NCBI GenBank assembly: GCA_023333565.1
Contig: JAJKFH010000115.1
Span: forward strand, 868,001 to 932,000
Direction of reading: 5' to 3'
Origin: Puffinus mauretanicus
Taxonomy: Eukaryota; Chordata; Aves; Procellariiformes; Procellariidae
DNA: 64,000 nt
Position numbers and translations under genes: made by a program. The notes under the pieces were generated by a model. It did no database searches and was not told the DNA's origin. It saw only the letters and a list, made by a program, of their open reading frames with translations. Below, one piece after another: positions 27,501-38,269 of the stretch (its first letter is position 1; each line of letters starts with the position of its first letter).

Positions 27501-30500
27501 AGCAGAAATAACATGGCACAACAGGTAAAGGAACCTCTCTGTGCAAAAAGGATGATTTGAGGAAAATCAGCTCTTGGTGTACTAACAACTAAGTGTAGCT
27601 GAGTGTAGCTAACAACTGCACTGCTTCATGGCATGTACAGTCTACCAAATATCAACTGTTAATTGATTGGAGCATGAGATAAAAATCTGCTTATAATTAG
27701 ACCTAACAACATTCACATACCTTAATTTGGGATGAAAGCATCCTCTTACCTCTGAGCTCTCTTTGGGCAATATACAGCACTCCAGACGTCAGGCTTAGCA
27801 ATAGAAAATTCTGCTGGGGTGAGGAAGGGAACAATTTATTACCCCTTAACATAGGAATTGCATGGGGATGCTCTGCTGCTTTCCTTTTCGTGCTTTTCTT
27901 AGGTGAGGAAAGAAAGAAAATCTAGTTACCTTTAGAGCCTACCAGGACAGCTGGATTTATATTCTTTGATCTACCACAGGTTTTTCTTCCTGATATTGTG
28001 TACATCACTCAGGCCCAGAACACCCAAAGATGCCTCCAGAAGTCAAAGGGACAAACCCTATGATGGGTCCTTCTGCCTCTAAAGTTAACAGTTTGTGTGC
28101 AAGATGATGCTGGATAACTGCCTGTGTATTAAGAGTGGTACCTATATAGATGAGTGGCTGCACCCTACTATATGTTTGATTGATAACAACTTACAGTATC
28201 CTACTTTCGTGGTGAAGGCTGATGATCACCAGCGGCACAGGCTGCTGTCTTAGCCGAGATGGTCCCTCTGGGCAAATATCACCTACCAGTTAGCTCAGGG
28301 AAGACGAATTCCAGGAAGATGCAGGTAGCTCTGCTAACCTGCCTTTTCTGGCAGCTCTCTCTGAGGCTTCAGGAGAAGTTTGCAGAATTTCTTAATTCAG
28401 CCTTAGTTTTTCTTGTGACTTTAGCTCACACAGCAGTGCAGTAATCAACTCTACCACTTATTTATTCATTCACAGAACACTAAAAAGTGATGAATTTCAA
28501 AACTTTTAATTATTTTATTTTCTCCTGCTTTTCCCCACTTTCTTTCATTATCTTTGTTCATTAAAACTAATATTCCTTGATGATAATATTAAAGCACGAC
28601 ACAACATTAATTTTACAGCAGTTTCCCTATGAATATAATAAATTAGCTCATAATAGACCCAGACCATTTTCATTTTAAATAGCATATTACAACACATCTT
28701 ACTGAATTCATCATTATATTACTGTTAATCAGTTAACATAAAACAGTGTTGAATTTGCTTATTAAGCTTAAATAATAACCTTTATCTATACTGACCTTAT
28801 CTTATGTCTTATAACCTTGCATTTGTTCCAGCGTTTTGGGGGATCTTCCTAGAATGCTTGCATTGCCAGGCCAGCAGCTACATTTCTTCAGGAGGTTTTA
28901 ATCTATGCTCTGAAATACTTTATTGAGTATGGAGGAGATGGACAATATTTCCCAGGGATTTTAGAACTGTTTCAATAAACTGAATATTTTTGTGTATTAA
29001 TTAAATAGTGTAAAGCTGTAGATTCTAGGCTTATAAATTTTGCCACTTGATTCAAAGGCACAGTCAAGCAAATCAAATGAACATTACACCCAAGAGCAAA
29101 GGAATTGAAATGCAAGACAGGAAAGTGGCCCATGGCCTTGAATCAGTACAAAGTACACGTCTGTTGGCTGTTCCTCATTGCTTGTGAGACTTGCATGACT
29201 CCTCAGCTCTGCCGAGTCCATTCCCTCCTCAGAGCTAGAAAGCAGAGCATCACCTGTATCCAGTGTATTTTGTTGCAGGCTGTCACACAGTTGAATGTCG
29301 TGTTGTATCTACTGGCACCTATAAGCTGCATTAGAAAAGAGGAATCTTAAGACATCTAAAATCAGTGGCTGTTTTTTACCTGCTTTGCATTGGTCCAAAG
29401 GAACATGGTCTTCAGTGTGGTCACCTGACAGTAAAAACACCTTTCAAAGGATGGGCTCAGTTTGGAAGCCAATAATAAAGCAAGCAGCCTGTTCACGTAT
29501 GCAGTAGGGAAAAAGACATATGGAGCACTATGTAAATATTTTTTAATATAAAAAACATTTTACCCTCTCTGCAAGCCTTAGTCCTGAAAGCTAACCATCA
29601 TGCAATGATGTGACACGTAGTGAAAAGGAAAAAAATCTCTCCAAGCTGAAATGAGGTGGTAAAGAGAAGGAGGGTAGGAAGGGAAGTCAAGACTTTGAAG
29701 GTATCTTTTTCTTTCTCCATGTTGCCTACAATTTTCCGCTACAAGTATCACGACAATGGCAGATAAAGATCTATAATAACATTCAAAGTGCTTATTTGAT
29801 CTGCTAATCACCTGCTTAATGCTTGTACCTATCTCGCCAAAGCAAAGAAATTCAACCTCCACTATTTAAGTTCTTAATTCCTCCGCTGCCTGCAATGGCA
29901 ATGCTGCTATTGCATTCCCTACCCCTAGGAATGCGACTATAAAGTCTAATCTCCTCCTACTGAAATCACTGCAAGTAGGGATTTGACTTGCTGGTTTTTA
30001 GCCTCTCATCTCCGTAATGGAGAGGAATAGAGAACCATAAATCGAAAAGGTAGGTTGCTTCCCAAATATTTTTTGCTATGCTTTATTTGAAAGTGTTTTG
30101 AGAGTATTTTGTCTGTTTAGTCCTTGCAACAAGTTGGAATATTTTCCTGAATATTATTCTTTAGCCACATTTCACTTACAAGTGCTCCAACAAGAATTTG
30201 GTGCTATTTTTCTATTTAGTCCTTTTATCAAGCTTTAAGATTGTCAATGGTTCTAATGTGCTACAAAGTTACTCTACTCCAACCTGCTCCAATACTGTAG
30301 GTGTCTGTGTGCAGCTTAGTTTCAGACTATATCCATGTCTCACCTACTTAATTTAGGCTGGAACAGCTGCAGATTGTTTTGGTTTTGTGCTGGTGTTGGC
30401 CAAAAAATGTGTGTGTGATTAAAAGAAACACAATGGATCAACTGAAAAAAATTTTAAAAATCCTTTCTTCCCGTATTTTAAAACTCAGGTCCAATAAGAA

Positions 30501-30836
30501 ATCAAAAAATTTTTTGTTAAAAAAAATACTCAAAATGAATGTGTAGTCTTAAACATTTTACTCCTTTTGGCTGAATATATTTGCTGAATTTGATGGGAGC
30601 TCATGGAGTTTTTATCAGCTTGAAACAGCATTTTGCATAAATAAATATCTATTATTATAAGTGTAATTATATAAACCTATAGAAATGAGTTCCAAGTTGT
30701 TGGTCCTTTAGAAAACAAAGGCGTAGCGAGTAGGACCCAGAAACTAATTTTACCATTGTATATTACGTTTGTGAAACCTATAGAATAATGCTCCAAATGG
30801 CTCTGGCATTCTCGTTTCTTAAAAGTTGTTGACAAA

Positions 30837-31250
30837 TTGAAGAACTTGCGAAAAGAAGCCAGACAAATTAGTTTAGGTTTGGAGAAAGTGCCTTACCTTG
30901 AGAAACATAAAGATCTCAGTCTGTTTACCTTGCCAGAAAGAAGATTGGAAGGTAGTTTGATTACAGTGTACAAATATCTTAGGGGAAAAAACAAGGTTGC
31001 ACAAAGCTGTTTAATCTAGCAGGGAAAGGCAAAACCAAAGTCAAGAGCTGCAACTTAAAACCTAATTGAAAAGAAAAAAGAAGGAAAAAAAAATAGTATA
31101 ATAAAAAGCAGCACAAGATGATCTGGATTCTCCACCTCTTTTTAACTCTATATCAAAACTGGATGCTCTTTCAGAAGACAAGCTTTAGCTAAGACAAATT
31201 GTTTTAAACCCCAACAAGATATTGGGGTCAATATTGGGGTAACTGATTGT
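30837..31250 (+). mobile_element. Ancient CR1/L3-like LINE relic (5' part of a split copy)
   Basis: A 60-codon frame at 30837-31019 translates to LSLFTLPERRLEGSLITVYK followed by YLRG, clearly homologous to the CR1 ORF2 C-terminal segment ([24 protein letters not shown] in the young copy nearby). It is followed by a decayed remainder and a 3'-UTR-like stretch (ATCAAAACTGGATGCTCTTT, then TTTTAAACCCCAACAAG) that resembles old CR1 3' sequence. The frame stops early and the sequence is much more diverged than the other CR1s, so it is an old, dead copy. Its distal end contains a 12-bp tandem repeat (ATATTGGGGTCA/ATATTGGGGTAA, 31219-31242). The LTR at 31256 was inserted into or at the end of this element. 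Confidence 0.7.
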
Positions 31251-31379
31251 AGTATTGTGCTGGTTTTGGCTGGGGTAGAGTTAATTTTCTTCACAGTAGC
31301 TAGTATGGGGCTGTGTTTGGGATTTGTGCTGGAAACAGGGTTGATAACACAGGGATGTTTTCGTTACTGCTGAGCAGGG

Positions 31380-31453
31380 CTTACACAGAGTCAAGGCCGG
31401 TGTTGTTCAATATCTTACACAGAGTCAAGTTTGGGGCCGGTGTTGTTCAATAT
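31380..31453 (+). repeat. Imperfect tandem duplication at the LTR/CR1 junction
   Basis: Two copies of a unit made of LTR sequence (CTTACACAGAGTCAAG) joined to CR1 sequence (GCCGGTGTTGTTCAATAT) stand in tandem: 31380-31413 (34 bp) and 31414-31453 (40 bp). The second copy has TTTGGG between the two parts; the first lacks it. The unit spans the insertion joint, so the duplication was made during or after CR1 insertion. Confidence 0.9.
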
Positions 31454-32398
31454 CTTTATCGACGATCTGGACGAGGGGATCGAGTGCTCCCTCAGTAAGT
31501 TTGCAGATGACACCAAGCTGGGCGGGAGTGTTGATCTGCTGGAGGGTAGGAAGGCTCTGCAGAGGGACCTGGACAGGCTGGATCGATGGGCCGAGGCCAA
31601 CTGTATGAGGTTCAACAAGGCCAAGTGCCGGGTCCTGCACTTCGGCCACAACAACCTCAGGCAACGCTACAGGCTTGGGGAAGAGTGGCTGGAAAGCTGC
31701 CCGGAGGAAAAGGACCTGGGGGTGCTGGTTGACAGCTGGCTGAACATGAGCCAGCAGTGTGCCCAGGTGGCCAAGAAGGCCAACGGCATCCTGGCCTGTA
31801 TCAGAAATAGCGTGGCCAGCAGGAGCAGGGAGGTGATCGTGGCCCTGTACTGGGCACTGGTGAGGCCGCACCTCGAATCCTGTGTTCAGTTCTGGGCCCC
31901 TCACTACAAGAAGGACATGGAGGTGCTGGAGCGTGTCCAGAGGAGGGCAACGAAGCTGGTGAAGGGCCTGGAGCACAAGTCTTATGAGGAGCGGCTGAGG
32001 GAACTGGGACTGTTTAGTCTGGAGAAGAGGAGGCTGAGGGGAGACCTCATCGCTCTCTACAACTACCTGAAAGGAGGTTGTAGCGAGGGGGGTGTTGGTC
32101 TCTTCTCCCAAGTAACTAGCGATAGGACAAGAAGAAATGGCCTCAAGTTGCGCCAGGGGAGGTTTAGACTGGACATTAGGAGAAATTTTTTTACTGAAAG
32201 AGTGGTCAGGCCTTGGAACAGGCTGCCCAGGGAAGTGGTAGAGTCACCATCCCTGGAGGTATTTAAAAGACGTGTAGATGAGGCCCTTGGGGACATGGTG
32301 TAGGGGGCATGGTGTGTTGGATTGACGGTTGGACTCGATGATCTTAAAGGTCTTTTCCAACCTTACTGATTCTATGATTCTATGATTCTATGATTCTA
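31396..32398 (+). mobile_element. Young 5'-truncated CR1 LINE nested inside the LTR
   Basis: About 1.0 kb of CR1 interrupts the LTR between its GTCAAG and GGCCTCTTCT segments. It contains the last part of ORF2, a 3' UTR (GGTTGGACTCGATGATCTTA) and the diagnostic CR1 tail of tandem ATTCTATG octamers at 32370-32398. Truncation at the 5' end is the usual outcome of CR1 target-primed reverse transcription. There is no clear target-site duplication, only AAG at both joints, which is also typical of CR1. The frame is still open and sequence is nearly identical to the 45-47 kb copy, so it is among the youngest insertions in the window. The 5' joint carries a local duplication, described separately. 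Confidence 0.95.
31431..32303 (+). pseudogene. CR1 ORF2 C-terminal fragment (reverse transcriptase), frame open
   Basis: The 290-residue frame begins inside the RT domain at [15 protein letters not shown] and retains the catalytic FADDTKLGG box (residues 24-32). It then continues through the thumb-side and C-terminal region ([70 protein letters not shown]) to a normal CR1 stop at 32301-32303. CR1 ORF2 encodes an apurinic-like endonuclease plus RT that copies CR1 RNA at the target nick. This copy lacks the endonuclease and the RT fingers/palm start and has no proper start codon, so it cannot act. No internal stop or frameshift is seen, which points to a recent insertion. Confidence 0.9.
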
Positions 32399-32519
32399 AG
32401 GCCTCTTCTGGTTCTCACCCCACCCCACCAACGAGTAGGCTGGGGGTGCACAAGAAGCTGGAAGGGGACATGGCTCGGACAGCTGACCCCAACTGACCAA
32501 AGGGATATTCCATACGATA

Positions 32520-32543
32520 TGACATCATGCTCAGCATATAAAG
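32520..32543 (+). promoter_or_regulatory. LTR core promoter: CRE-like site and TATA box
   Basis: TGACATCA (32520-32527) differs by one base from the palindromic CRE TGACGTCA and could be a CpG-decayed CRE. TATAAAG follows at 32537-32543. This spacing is normal for a retroviral U3 promoter; transcription would start about 25-30 bp downstream and run rightwards out of the solo LTR. Activity is unknown. Confidence 0.6.
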
Positions 32544-32723
32544 CTGGGGGAAGAAGAAGGAAGGGGGGGACGTTCGGAGTGATGGCGTTTGTCTTCCCAA
32601 GTAACCGTTACGCGTGACGGAGCCCTGCTTTCCTGGAGATGGCTGAACACCTGCCTGCCGGTGGGAAGTGGTGAATGAATTCCTTGTTTTGTTCTACTTG
32701 CGTCTGCGGCTTTTGCTTTACCT

Positions 32724-32729
32724 ATTAAA
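32724..32729 (+). terminator. LTR polyadenylation signal ATTAAA
   Basis: ATTAAA lies about 180 bp after the TATA box and is followed by TGTCTTTATC and a T-rich tract, as in the R/U5 part of a retroviral LTR. It is a common variant of AATAAA and probably the LTR's poly(A) signal. Confidence 0.55.
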
Positions 32730-32856
32730 CTGTCTTTATCTCAACCCATGAGTTTTCTCACTTTTACCCTTCCGATTCTCTCCCCCATCCCATCAGTGGG
32801 GGAGTGAGCGAGCGCCTGTGTGGTGTTTAGTTGCTGGCTGGGGTTAAACCACGACA

Positions 32857-32905
32857 AGTATTCAAGAAATCAGACTCGGAGAAAGTATGGTGGTTCTCAA
32901 CTAAT
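32857..32905 (+). mobile_element. Possible distal end of the ancient CR1 split by the LTR
   Basis: After the second AGTAT target copy, the sequence CAAGAAATCAGACTCGGAGA followed by AAGTATGGTGGTTC resembles the old CR1 3' UTR 'CAGGAGGTCAGACTAGATGATCATAATGGTTC'. If so, the LTR landed within the 3' UTR of the relic at 30837-31250. The match is short and diverged. Confidence 0.4.
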
Positions 32906-34121
32906 GATGTCTATCTTACTAGTAGAGCAGAAAGCAAGACTATACTGAAAAGCCCGCAGAGGGCATTAGCCTGGGCTTTGTGCCAGTGTGGCAGAGGTAG
33001 GATGGCAGAGACAGGATGGGGAAGGCAAAGGGCTTACAAAATATTTAGCTGCAGCTTGCTCCAAGATCCTTGGTCCAAGAGTCTCTTGGCCTTAACCCCT
33101 GCAGAAGACAAGCCAAAATACTGCTAATTTGTGAAGTCAGTGCATAATAGCCTTGGCTGTAATAAAAATGTTTAATAATGACAACATTCAGCACTTATAA
33201 TGAATTTCATCAGCATCCCTGTGGACAACTCAAGGTTAAGGGCATCAAGAAATGGCACTTAAATTGCTAAGTCATCAAAAATCTACTGTTGACTTCAGGT
33301 CCTCCAAGAATACCATCTATCCCAAGCGAAGGCCTCTCCAGTCGATTACAGGTAACAACAGTGAGTAAATATATAAATAGATAATAGGCATTTTAAACTC
33401 TTTTCTTCTGATTTATCCTTTTCCTTTCTTACCCTCTAATCCTGCCAACAAAAAAACCATCAACAACAGCCATGTGTTAAGCTGTGTGCAAGATTTTGTG
33501 CAGCTTGCTCCCAGAGAAGAACATCAGGGCTGGCAGATTAGAGGTCACAGATATTTTAAAGGGCTGGAGGCAGGCCCTAAATAAAAATACCAAGAGAAAC
33601 AGGATCATTTTGCAAAACTCTCTCACCAAGAGAATAAAGTCTTTCAAAGATCCCATCTATGTCTAGCTGCATACAGGCCAGAGGAAGGGGAAATATCAAA
33701 GGTAAGGTTACTGATTTCTTCAAATCAATCTCTGTCATAGAACTTGGTAGAAAAAAGTTGTAAAACTAGGTTTTACCTTTATAGGGAATGAGTTTAGCTT
33801 TTATACACAAATACATACACACACTGACAAAACACATATGCAATTACAGAAAAAAAGTTTTAGCATCTAGCAAGAACGAGTCACTTCCAGAGAGTGATTT
33901 TATTCAGAGGACTTTGATTAGAATTAAAATAAAATAAGATGTAAATAATCAGAAAGATATGGCATTAAAATCAAGATTCCCAACATTAAAAGAAGTTAAC
34001 TGCTAGTCACTTTATAGTGGAATATACTGGGCGATTGATGAACTGTAGAAATGACTATGCTTGTACCAATCTTTTCAAATGTGAAAAGCCATTTAGTACT
34101 TTAAAAGAAACCTCAAAACAT

Positions 34122-34182
34122 CTTTTTGTGTTGTTTTTTTTTTTGTTTGTTTGTTTGGTTGGTTTTTTTAGGTTTTTTTAGC
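34122..34182. repeat. T-rich / (GTTT)n low-complexity tract
   Basis: A run of T residues is followed by GTTTGTTTGTTTGGTTGG and two GGTTTTTTTA units. It is simple sequence with no visible parent element. Confidence 0.8.
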
Positions 34183-35279
34183 CAAACAGCTCTGAGTCTC
34201 ACAAGCAAAGTAAGGAAAGCATGGGCAATATCTCTCCATTGCTCTCCTCTTTCTTGCTCACACCCCTTTCACAGGATCTCTTAGGCCTTCCAGTGGTAAA
34301 AGCTAGGAAGGCAGGAGAGAATGTGAGATCATGATTCCCAGCCCTTCAGAAACTGGAGACCCAGAGTAAGTTATTGCATATTAGATGAATAACATCTGTT
34401 AAAAAGGGCCTCATTGGCCCCAATATATAGAGAAGGCAGAAAAAAACCAGGTAAGAACCTAAACGGTATATGTGGAACTTTTTGATTCTTGAACATATTA
34501 GCTCTGGATACCAGCATTTGCGTTAGGCGTTTCTAAGACTTGAAAAATTAAAGCCAACTGCAAAAATGATAAAAAGGGCTTCTCTCTCTCCCAGCAAAGC
34601 TCATGAGAGGTGCCACACAAAAACTTTTAACTAAACATATTGAAAAATATGAAAATAAATAAAAATGACACCTTCTACATACTTTGCCTTGGCGAAAAAT
34701 GTTGCTATTTATGCCAAAATAATTAATTCTAGTTTACTAGAATTCAGAACAAAACTTTTCATTTATTAGTTTAATAAAAAGGAAGTTTGTAGATATTATT
34801 CAAAGCCCATATCTGTTATTAAAAATTGATGACAAAAGTGTACATCTATCACATTATGAAAATTCTCATTCCAATATTTGCAAAATTTTTTAAAATTTTT
34901 ACCATAAGGTAGAATTTGTTCATCATCTTCCCCCAAAAAGGAAGAAGATTTTAAACATTAGATATGTGGCTAATGTTAAATCTATGAAAAAAAATTCTAG
35001 TTCTTCCTCAGGATTAGAAAAAATCTTTGAAATATACATACTTAGACATACATCTAGTATGTATATCATACAAAATGTATATATAATATAAATATACTTT
35101 TTTTGTGCACACAATGTGTACATACATATTAGTGAAGAAGAAACCACTTATCCCTATTTTGTTCTATTTACAGACCCTTCAATGTGCTAAATACAGCATA
35201 GGCTGTTGAGACCACCTTTATTTTAGCTAAGTACCATTCCAGTTTTAGAAAATGACTTAAACATGTGCCTAATTGCTTT

Positions 35280-35328
35280 CACAAAATCAGAATTTTGTGA
35301 AAAGATAAGATACTTCTGTATCTTATCT
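35280..35328. repeat. Two adjacent perfect inverted repeats
   Basis: CACAAAAT-CAGA-ATTTTGTG (35280-35299) is an 8-bp stem with a 4-base loop. It is followed three bases later by AGATAAGATAC-TTCT-GTATCTTATCT (35303-35328), an 11-bp perfect stem with a 4-base loop. The second arm pair contains AGATAA motifs on both strands, which are GATA-factor-type sites. The structure could act as DNA cruciform or RNA hairpin, or be chance in AT-rich DNA. Confidence 0.75.
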
Positions 35329-37971
35329 GTTATGGAAATATGTTGATTTGCTGCAGCTGAAGATCTTGCCCATTGCCTTTAGACTCTCATTCATCCATCT
35401 GCAGCATGTAGGAACATGTCTAGTTTTAATTCTCTTGATTAGAGGTGATTGTTTAGCATGACTTCCTTCATCAAATATCTATCAGAGATATCAAGTATCT
35501 AAATGACATCATAGTTTTTGTAGACACATCAGATCTATACCTACATCTGTAGTCTTTTTCCCTTCCTCTCATTTAGTCCTTGACAGAAGTCTTATATTTG
35601 CTAATGACCTATTAGAACTATTGTTACCATTGAAACAGAAATAGCAAAGTGTCTTTAGAAGATGACAACATAAAAACAACAAAGGAAATCTTTTTTTCAA
35701 AATGCAGTGTATTTCCATGTGGAAGCCCCAGGATCTGTACGTGTATTTTCAATTCTTGCTGAGGGATATAGAAACCCTGTTACTATTTTACTGTTGTTTT
35801 TTAAATGCAAATTCAACAGAAACTTTTCATTTTGCAGACAGAAGAGAAACCTTTGCTTTTCAGTTACATTTTAGAAAAGCTTGATTTTGATAAGTTCCTT
35901 TTATTGCTTTCCCACAGGTTTTAGGTAAAATATTTTTCATTTTGCTGCTTGATTTATCTAAGATGTGACAATGTCATTTGTAGACAGTGTTACTGAAAAA
36001 AAGGATTTTAGAGAGGATTTGGACTAGTCCCAGTTTTTGCAGAGCTATCCCAGTTTTGGCAGTTCCATCTCATGTACACTTAAATTACACTACCAGGACA
36101 TTAAAGAAAAAAAAATAGCTGTATTCCTGGTGCAATGCACACATACAATCCATTGTCTATAACCACTACCACAGCAATGAAAAAGTACATTTCAGCCACA
36201 TGGGGTTTATGACTGACAGATAAGATGTTTTTATAACACATCCAGTATTTCCCATAACTGTTGGATCTGAAAATTCAGAGAGAGAGACACACACTACCTT
36301 TTCACTAAGGACTTCAATACCGTTACTTTCACTTCCAGTGAAGCCAGGAATTAGTTATGAAAAAGCAGATTATCTGAAGACAAAATCACCTGAATTTGTA
36401 CCATCTTTAAACTTGATAGCATGTCCTTAAGAAGCCCGTTTCTTCTCTGTCTTGCAGTGTTGCATTAATGCAAACAGAATCAGCTCAGACAAAGGAGCTA
36501 CAGAAATGCCATTATATATGGGCTACAGGCTTCTCTACACCTATTGCATCACCTCTCTGCCCACAAGTCTTCTGAAGTCTGAACCTTGTGTAATGAATGT
36601 TAAAATAGCCTAGAAAGAAGGTACACATGATTTAATCCCTATAATCATTATTTATAATTTATCTATGAAGTCAATTCATAAGAGTCAAAGCATTTCTAAG
36701 AAAGTCTAGGTATTTTTCAGATTTTTCATAACACATTTATTTTATTTTTTCAGCACAAAATTTTACAAATCATCTACAGTACATATGTGCATCTATGGCT
36801 CTTAAAAACAAGAGAAAATTAACAGGTCTTAATAAACTTTGTGCATGACTTACTATTGACACTATCTAAAGGAAAACAAATATTGTAATCAGTTCTCCTT
36901 AGGAAAGCATCTCTAAGTTAGTGTTGCATGAAATAAGACTTGCTTATATTGTAATAGATAAAGCTGTGAAAAATATTCCCTTTAGTTCAAAACCAGGCCA
37001 GTTTCAGCACCTCAGGTTTTCAAAAAATACTACACTTTTGGCACTAAACTTTGCACATCTGAAAAATTCAAATTTATAATCTAATTTTTTATTTGCTTTC
37101 CATTTGATGATGTGGGGAAGCTGGAATGCAGGCAAAGCACTGATTTCTCTTGAGTTGATATTTTAGTTCTGTTTGAATACAACGAGTCGTAGTTTATAAA
37201 TGAGACAAACCTCTCAGGACATGAATTCAATTTCACCTCTTGTGTTGAGCATCATTGTAATTACTCAAATGATTAAAGTTATACACGACTTTAAGCACTT
37301 CACTGAATCAGGGCTTTAATGCTTTAAAATAGCAGGATCGAATCAGGCAGCACCAGTATGGTCATGATCAAGGGAGGAACGTATTTTTCTGATCTCCTGT
37401 TTTCTTCTGACGTAATTGGGTAACATTACAATCAGGTGGTTCTGCCTGGTGATCTTAGAAACATAGCACAGGAACATAAATTCAGTTTATCAGAATTTGT
37501 GGAGCCTTTGTGAAAAATTAAATTAATACCAAATCAACTTAAAAATATCTCAGTTGTCTTTGGATCAATCTCCTGGCTAAAAGAAATTAAGACAGAGAAA
37601 AACTGTCACAGAAAAAATAACCAGTCTTCTGAAATTATGAATAAGTTCTCAATAAATTTAGGCTCACCTTTCATGATATGATAGCTTACAAAAACTCAAC
37701 ACATTATATGAAATGCATTTCTTATGCCTCTGGTAGTTCAAGTAACACTTGCTATAGGTATTGACAAAATCAAATGGGTAAATATATGGCTTTTCATATT
37801 TGAGGAGGTTATTGGTATTTTTCACTTAAAATGTGTTTTCCAGTGAAAACCAAGAAAAAAAATTCTACTTATAAGCCTGAAACATAGGCAGGCAGAGAAA
37901 CTCCATCCATAAAAATCATCTTAGCAGGAAAAACTCTCTAAATAACCAAACAATAACGCAGTACTGGCAGA

Positions 37972-38100
37972 CAACATAACAAGGGACAACAGCCATAAAT
38001 TTCAACTTGGAAGGTTCAGACTGGTCAACAGCAAAAACCATTCCACCGTGGGAGTAGTAAGTACTGGAACAGGTTGTCCTGGGAGACAGGCATTTTTGTC
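37972..38100 (+). mobile_element. Ancient CR1 relic, 3' portion
   Basis: The stretch AACAAGGGACAACAGCCATA, then CTTGGAAGGTTCAGACTGGTC, then AGTAAGTACTGGAACAGGTTG matches, in order, the CR1 ORF2 C-terminal coding region (compare AGGTTTAGACTGGACATTAGG and CTTGGAACAGGCTGCCCAG in the young copy). No reading frame survives. The right edge is uncertain because the sequence after about 38090 no longer resembles CR1. It is probably a separate insertion from the longer relic that starts nearby, since the 3'-end segment here precedes RT-core segments of the next. Confidence 0.65.
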
Positions 38101-38269
38101 TTTGTCTTGTAATTAAATGATGACCTGTAGAATATATTGTTCGTCCCTGGGAGAGTGGGTGAGGTACAGGAAGACTAGATGAAGGGAAATACAGTAAATA
38201 TCGTTAAAAAGCAAAAAAGGAAAAAAGGGTGAATCAAGCTTGATTCCAATTTCCATTCAAATACTCAGA

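Larger units (their letters stand above)
16480..30830. other. Non-coding stretch, no gene recognised
   Basis: I find no supportable gene in this block. Open frames are under 95 codons and show no family resemblance. Notable low-complexity items are an (AAAT)n microsatellite at 17383-17406 and a C11 run near 24870. The CTGGTGTAAA-type fragments at about 24520-24550 and 27428-27500 are listed separately. The rest reads as diverged, mostly AT-rich single-copy DNA. Confidence 0.6.
31256..32856 (+). mobile_element. Solo LTR of an avian endogenous retrovirus (ERVL-like), interrupted by a CR1
   Basis: The element starts TGTGCTGGTTTTGGCTGGGG and ends GGGGTTAAACCACGACA, i.e. the canonical TG...CA ends. 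It is flanked by a perfect 5-bp direct repeat AGTAT (31251-31255 and 32857-32861). Without the nested CR1 (31396-32398) it is 598 bp. I recognise the sequence as a common avian ERV LTR; 5-bp duplications fit ERVL-type integrases, but the class is not proven. Promoter and polyadenylation signals are visible: a CRE-like TGACATCA at 32520-32527, TATAAAG at 32537-32543 and ATTAAA at 32724-32729, so U3-R-U5 runs left to right. No gag, pol or env sequence is present, as expected for a solo LTR left by recombination between two LTRs. Its U5-side end is homologous to the minus-strand LTR at 54.4 kb. Confidence 0.9.
32906..37965. other. Non-coding stretch, no gene recognised
   Basis: No gene is supported here. 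A short frame at 33484-33666 has no recognisable family. Low-complexity items are a T-rich/(GTTT)n stretch at 34122-34182 and an AT-rich patch with TATGTATA-type repeats at 35035-35110. The paired inverted repeats at 35280-35328 are listed separately. The remainder is unassigned AT-rich sequence. Confidence 0.6.

Noticed and set aside
31425..32111. A 228-codon open frame on the minus strand
   Set aside because: It lies entirely antisense to the well-supported CR1 reverse-transcriptase frame; the protein has no family resemblance and is a composition shadow. The same applies to the minus-strand frames at 46453-47007 and 45002-45391.
31256..32856. Full-length endogenous retrovirus
   Set aside because: Only one LTR is present, and the inserted sequence is a CR1 LINE, not gag, pol or env. 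The RT frame has the non-LTR FADD box and the CR1 tail.
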